A DNA stretch of 6,120 bases from NCBI GenBank assembly GCA_903825065.1, contig CAIJZG010000183.1, positions 1 to 6,120 on the forward strand. The letters run 5' to 3'. The position numbers and the translations under genes were made by a program. The stretch is from an uncultured Bacteroidota bacterium (lineage in GTDB: Bacteria; Bacteroidota; Bacteroidia; Chitinophagales; Chitinophagaceae). Numbering within the stretch: position 1 is the stretch's first letter; every line of letters begins with the position of its first letter. A model generated the notes under the pieces. The model had not been told where the DNA came from. It searched no databases and saw nothing but the letters and a program-made list of their open reading frames with translations. This document shows, in pieces, positions 4,400 to 6,120 of the stretch.

Positions 4400-6120
4400 A
4401 TGGAAAAAACAAACACCAAAAAAATATTTGAATTTTCTCTATTTCGCAGAATTTTTCAATTTGTAAAACCTTACAGTACCAAATTTTATGGAAGCATTTT
4501 GCTGGCCATCATAATGGCCGTTTTTGCTCCAATCAGACCCTATCTAATTCAACTTACCATTGATAGTGCTTCTGGTAAATCAGTTCATGCACCTGCATGG
4601 CTTAAAGCGGTTTTGTTTAATACAGATCTTACAAATGCAACGAAGTTCATCATTGCGGTTACTATATTTCAGGTGATATTTCTTTTTATTGAATCCAGCG
4701 TGCGCTTTGTTTTTAGTTTTATTACTTCCTGGATGGGACAAAGTGTAGTTCGGGACATGAGAATTGCCGTTTTCGAGAAAGTATTGGGATTAAATCTTTC
4801 ACAATTTGATAAAACACCTATTGGAACTCTTACCACTAGAACTATTAATGATATTGAGAGTATTAATGATATTTTTTCGGATGGACTGATTCCTATTATT
4901 GCAGATTTGTTAACCATCATTATTACATTGGGAACCATGTTTTGGATGGATTGGCGCCTAACTCTTATCAGTTTAGTGCCATTTCCCATTATGATTGTAG
5001 CTACTTATTATTTTAAGGAAAGCGTCAATAAAAGTTTTATCCGTGTACGGAATGCGGTTGCGGCATTAAATGCATTTGTACAAGAGCATATCACTGGCAT
5101 GCAGGTTGTACAAGCATTTGCTGCCGAAGATCGAGAGTTTGATAAGTTTAAGAAGATTAACACAGAACATCGAAATGCCAATATCAATGCCATTTTTGCC
5201 TATTCCGTTTTTTTTCCGGTAGTAGAAGTGGTTCTGGCTTTAAGCACAGGACTTTTAGTGTGGTGGATTGCAGGAAAAACATTGGATGCAGGTTTATTAG
5301 TGGCTTTTATATTATATCTCAATCAGATTTTCAGACCACTCAGGGTAATCGCGGATAAGTTCAATGTGTTGCAAATGGGAATGATTGCTGCTGAGAGAGT
5401 TTTTGTTGTGTTAGATAATCCAGACTTTTCACCAGCCCCCACTTCCAATGATTATAAACCCGAAATGATGCATGGGGCTATCGAATTTGATCATGTTTGG
5501 TTTGCCTATTCAGATGAAAATTATGTTTTAAAAGATATCAGTTTTACCGTAAAAGCGGGAGAAACAGTGGCTTTGGTAGGACATACAGGTAGCGGAAAAA
5601 CCAGTATCATCAGTTTACTGAATAAATTATACCATATACAGAAAGGATCTATTTTGGTTGATGGCGTAAATATCAATAGCTATGATTTGGATGCTTTGAG
5701 AAAAGGAATTGGGGTGGTTTTACAAGATGTTTTTTTATTTAGCGGATCAATTTTAGATAATATCACATTACGCAATCCAGAAATTCAGCGAGAGCAGGTA
5801 ATTGATGCGGCAAAAATGATTGGGGTTCACAATTTTATTATGCAGTTACCCAATGGATATGATTACCATGTGATGGAAAGAGGAAATACTTTGAGCTTGG
5901 GCCAGCGCCAGATCCTGTCTTTTATAAGGGCATTATTATACAATCCCGCAATTTTGATTTTAGATGAAGCAACTTCTTCTATTGATACCGAAAGTGAGTT
6001 GATGATTGAAAAGGCGACAGATACGCTGATTTCAGGAAGAACTTCTATTATTATTGCGCATCGATTATCTACCATCCGAAAAGCAGATAAAATATTGGTT
6101 TTGGATAAAGGTGAGTTAAA
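4400..6120 (+). CDS. ABC exporter half-transporter, permease fused to ATPase (3' end cut by window)
   Basis: The frame is open from the ATG at 4400 to the window end (573 codons plus two bases), so the C-terminus is missing. Relatives are about 590-610 aa. The N-terminal type IV exporter domain has six predicted membrane segments (about 31-51, 82-106, 163-182, 186-205, 266-290, 298-315) and a fairly long outer loop at 53-80. The nucleotide-binding domain starts near 359. It shows A-loop Tyr370, Walker A GHTGSGKT (394-401, Lys400), Q-loop Gln442 in LQDVFLFSGS, signature LSLGQ (498-502), Walker B ILILDE with Asp522 and catalytic Glu523, D-loop SSID (526-529) and H-loop His554 in AHRLST. All ATPase residues are intact, so it should be active as a homodimer or as half of a heterodimer. 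The fold is MsbA-like, but lipid or drug substrates cannot be told apart from sequence, so no symbol is given. It is divergent from rsh, 124 bp away. No better upstream start exists: the frame is open back to a TAG at 4319-4321 but contains no ATG. Confidence 0.95.
   Translation, partial: MEKTNTKKIFEFSLFRRIFQFVKPYSTKFYGSILLAIIMAVFAPIRPYLIQLTIDSASGKSVHAPAWLKAVLFNTDLTNATKFIIAVTIFQVIFLFIESSVRFVFSFITSWMGQSVVRDMRIAVFEKVLGLNLSQFDKTPIGTLTTRTINDIESINDIFSDGLIPIIADLLTIIITLGTMFWMDWRLTLISLVPFPIMIVATYYFKESVNKSFIRVRNAVAALNAFVQEHITGMQVVQAFAAEDREFDKFKKINTEHRNANINAIFAYSVFFPVVEVVLALSTGLLVWWIAGKTLDAGLLVAFILYLNQIFRPLRVIADKFNVLQMGMIAAERVFVVLDNPDFSPAPTSNDYKPEMMHGAIEFDHVWFAYSDENYVLKDISFTVKAGETVALVGHTGSGKTSIISLLNKLYHIQKGSILVDGVNINSYDLDALRKGIGVVLQDVFLFSGSILDNITLRNPEIQREQVIDAAKMIGVHNFIMQLPNGYDYHVMERGNTLSLGQRQILSFIRALLYNPAILILDEATSSIDTESELMIEKATDTLISGRTSIIIAHRLSTIRKADKILVLDKGEL

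Noticed and set aside
4669..6075. Three minus-strand frames (4669-4989, 5008-5193, 5863-6075) opposite the exporter
   Set aside because: All lie opposite the intact exporter reading frame, whose membrane and ATPase motifs continue unbroken through these regions.
6062..6120. Exporter gene broken at its 3' end
   Set aside because: The frame is open through the last base and stops only because the window ends, so this is truncation by the window and not a pseudogene.

Overview
The window looks like an ordinary chromosomal stretch from a Bacteroidota bacterium, probably near Chitinophagales/Sphingobacteriia. The DNA is visibly AT-rich. None of the four start codons has a Shine-Dalgarno sequence. 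Three of them are preceded by an exact match to the Bacteroidota -7 promoter consensus TAnnTTTG, and the proteins read like Bacteroidota homologues. No mobile element, CRISPR array, tRNA or rRNA was seen, and no convincing new biological system.

Layout from left to right. Positions 1-120 are a perfect palindrome with no spacer, centred between 60 and 61. Its core (37-84) looks like an intrinsic terminator, and its outer arms run into the 3' end of the first gene. That gene (99-557, minus) encodes a very acidic, low-complexity protein of 152 aa, about one third Asp, with no recognised function. Next comes purA (645-1907, minus), adenylosuccinate synthase, 420 aa; a longer reading frame from 1970 is rejected. 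Then comes an rsh-type (p)ppGpp synthetase/hydrolase (2011-4275, minus, 754 aa) with all domains and catalytic residues. A 124-bp divergent intergenic region follows. The last gene is a half-size ABC exporter (4400 to beyond 6120, plus) that is cut by the window edge about 15-35 residues before its expected end.

The three minus-strand genes run in the same direction, in the order rsh, purA, acidic protein, with gaps of 103 and 87 bp. Both downstream genes have their own promoter-like element, so they need not form a single operon. Rsh and PurA are linked biologically: Rsh makes and degrades (p)ppGpp from GTP/GDP, and PurA consumes GTP at the AMP branch of purine synthesis and is a known ppGpp target in other bacteria. 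The exporter is divergent and functionally separate.

The observations most worth a second look are the palindrome at the window start (assembly fold-back or real inverted duplication), the acidic protein with its acidic-plus-Phe C-terminus, an 11-bp sequence shared by the purA and rsh promoter regions, and the near-leaderless promoter placement of the exporter.
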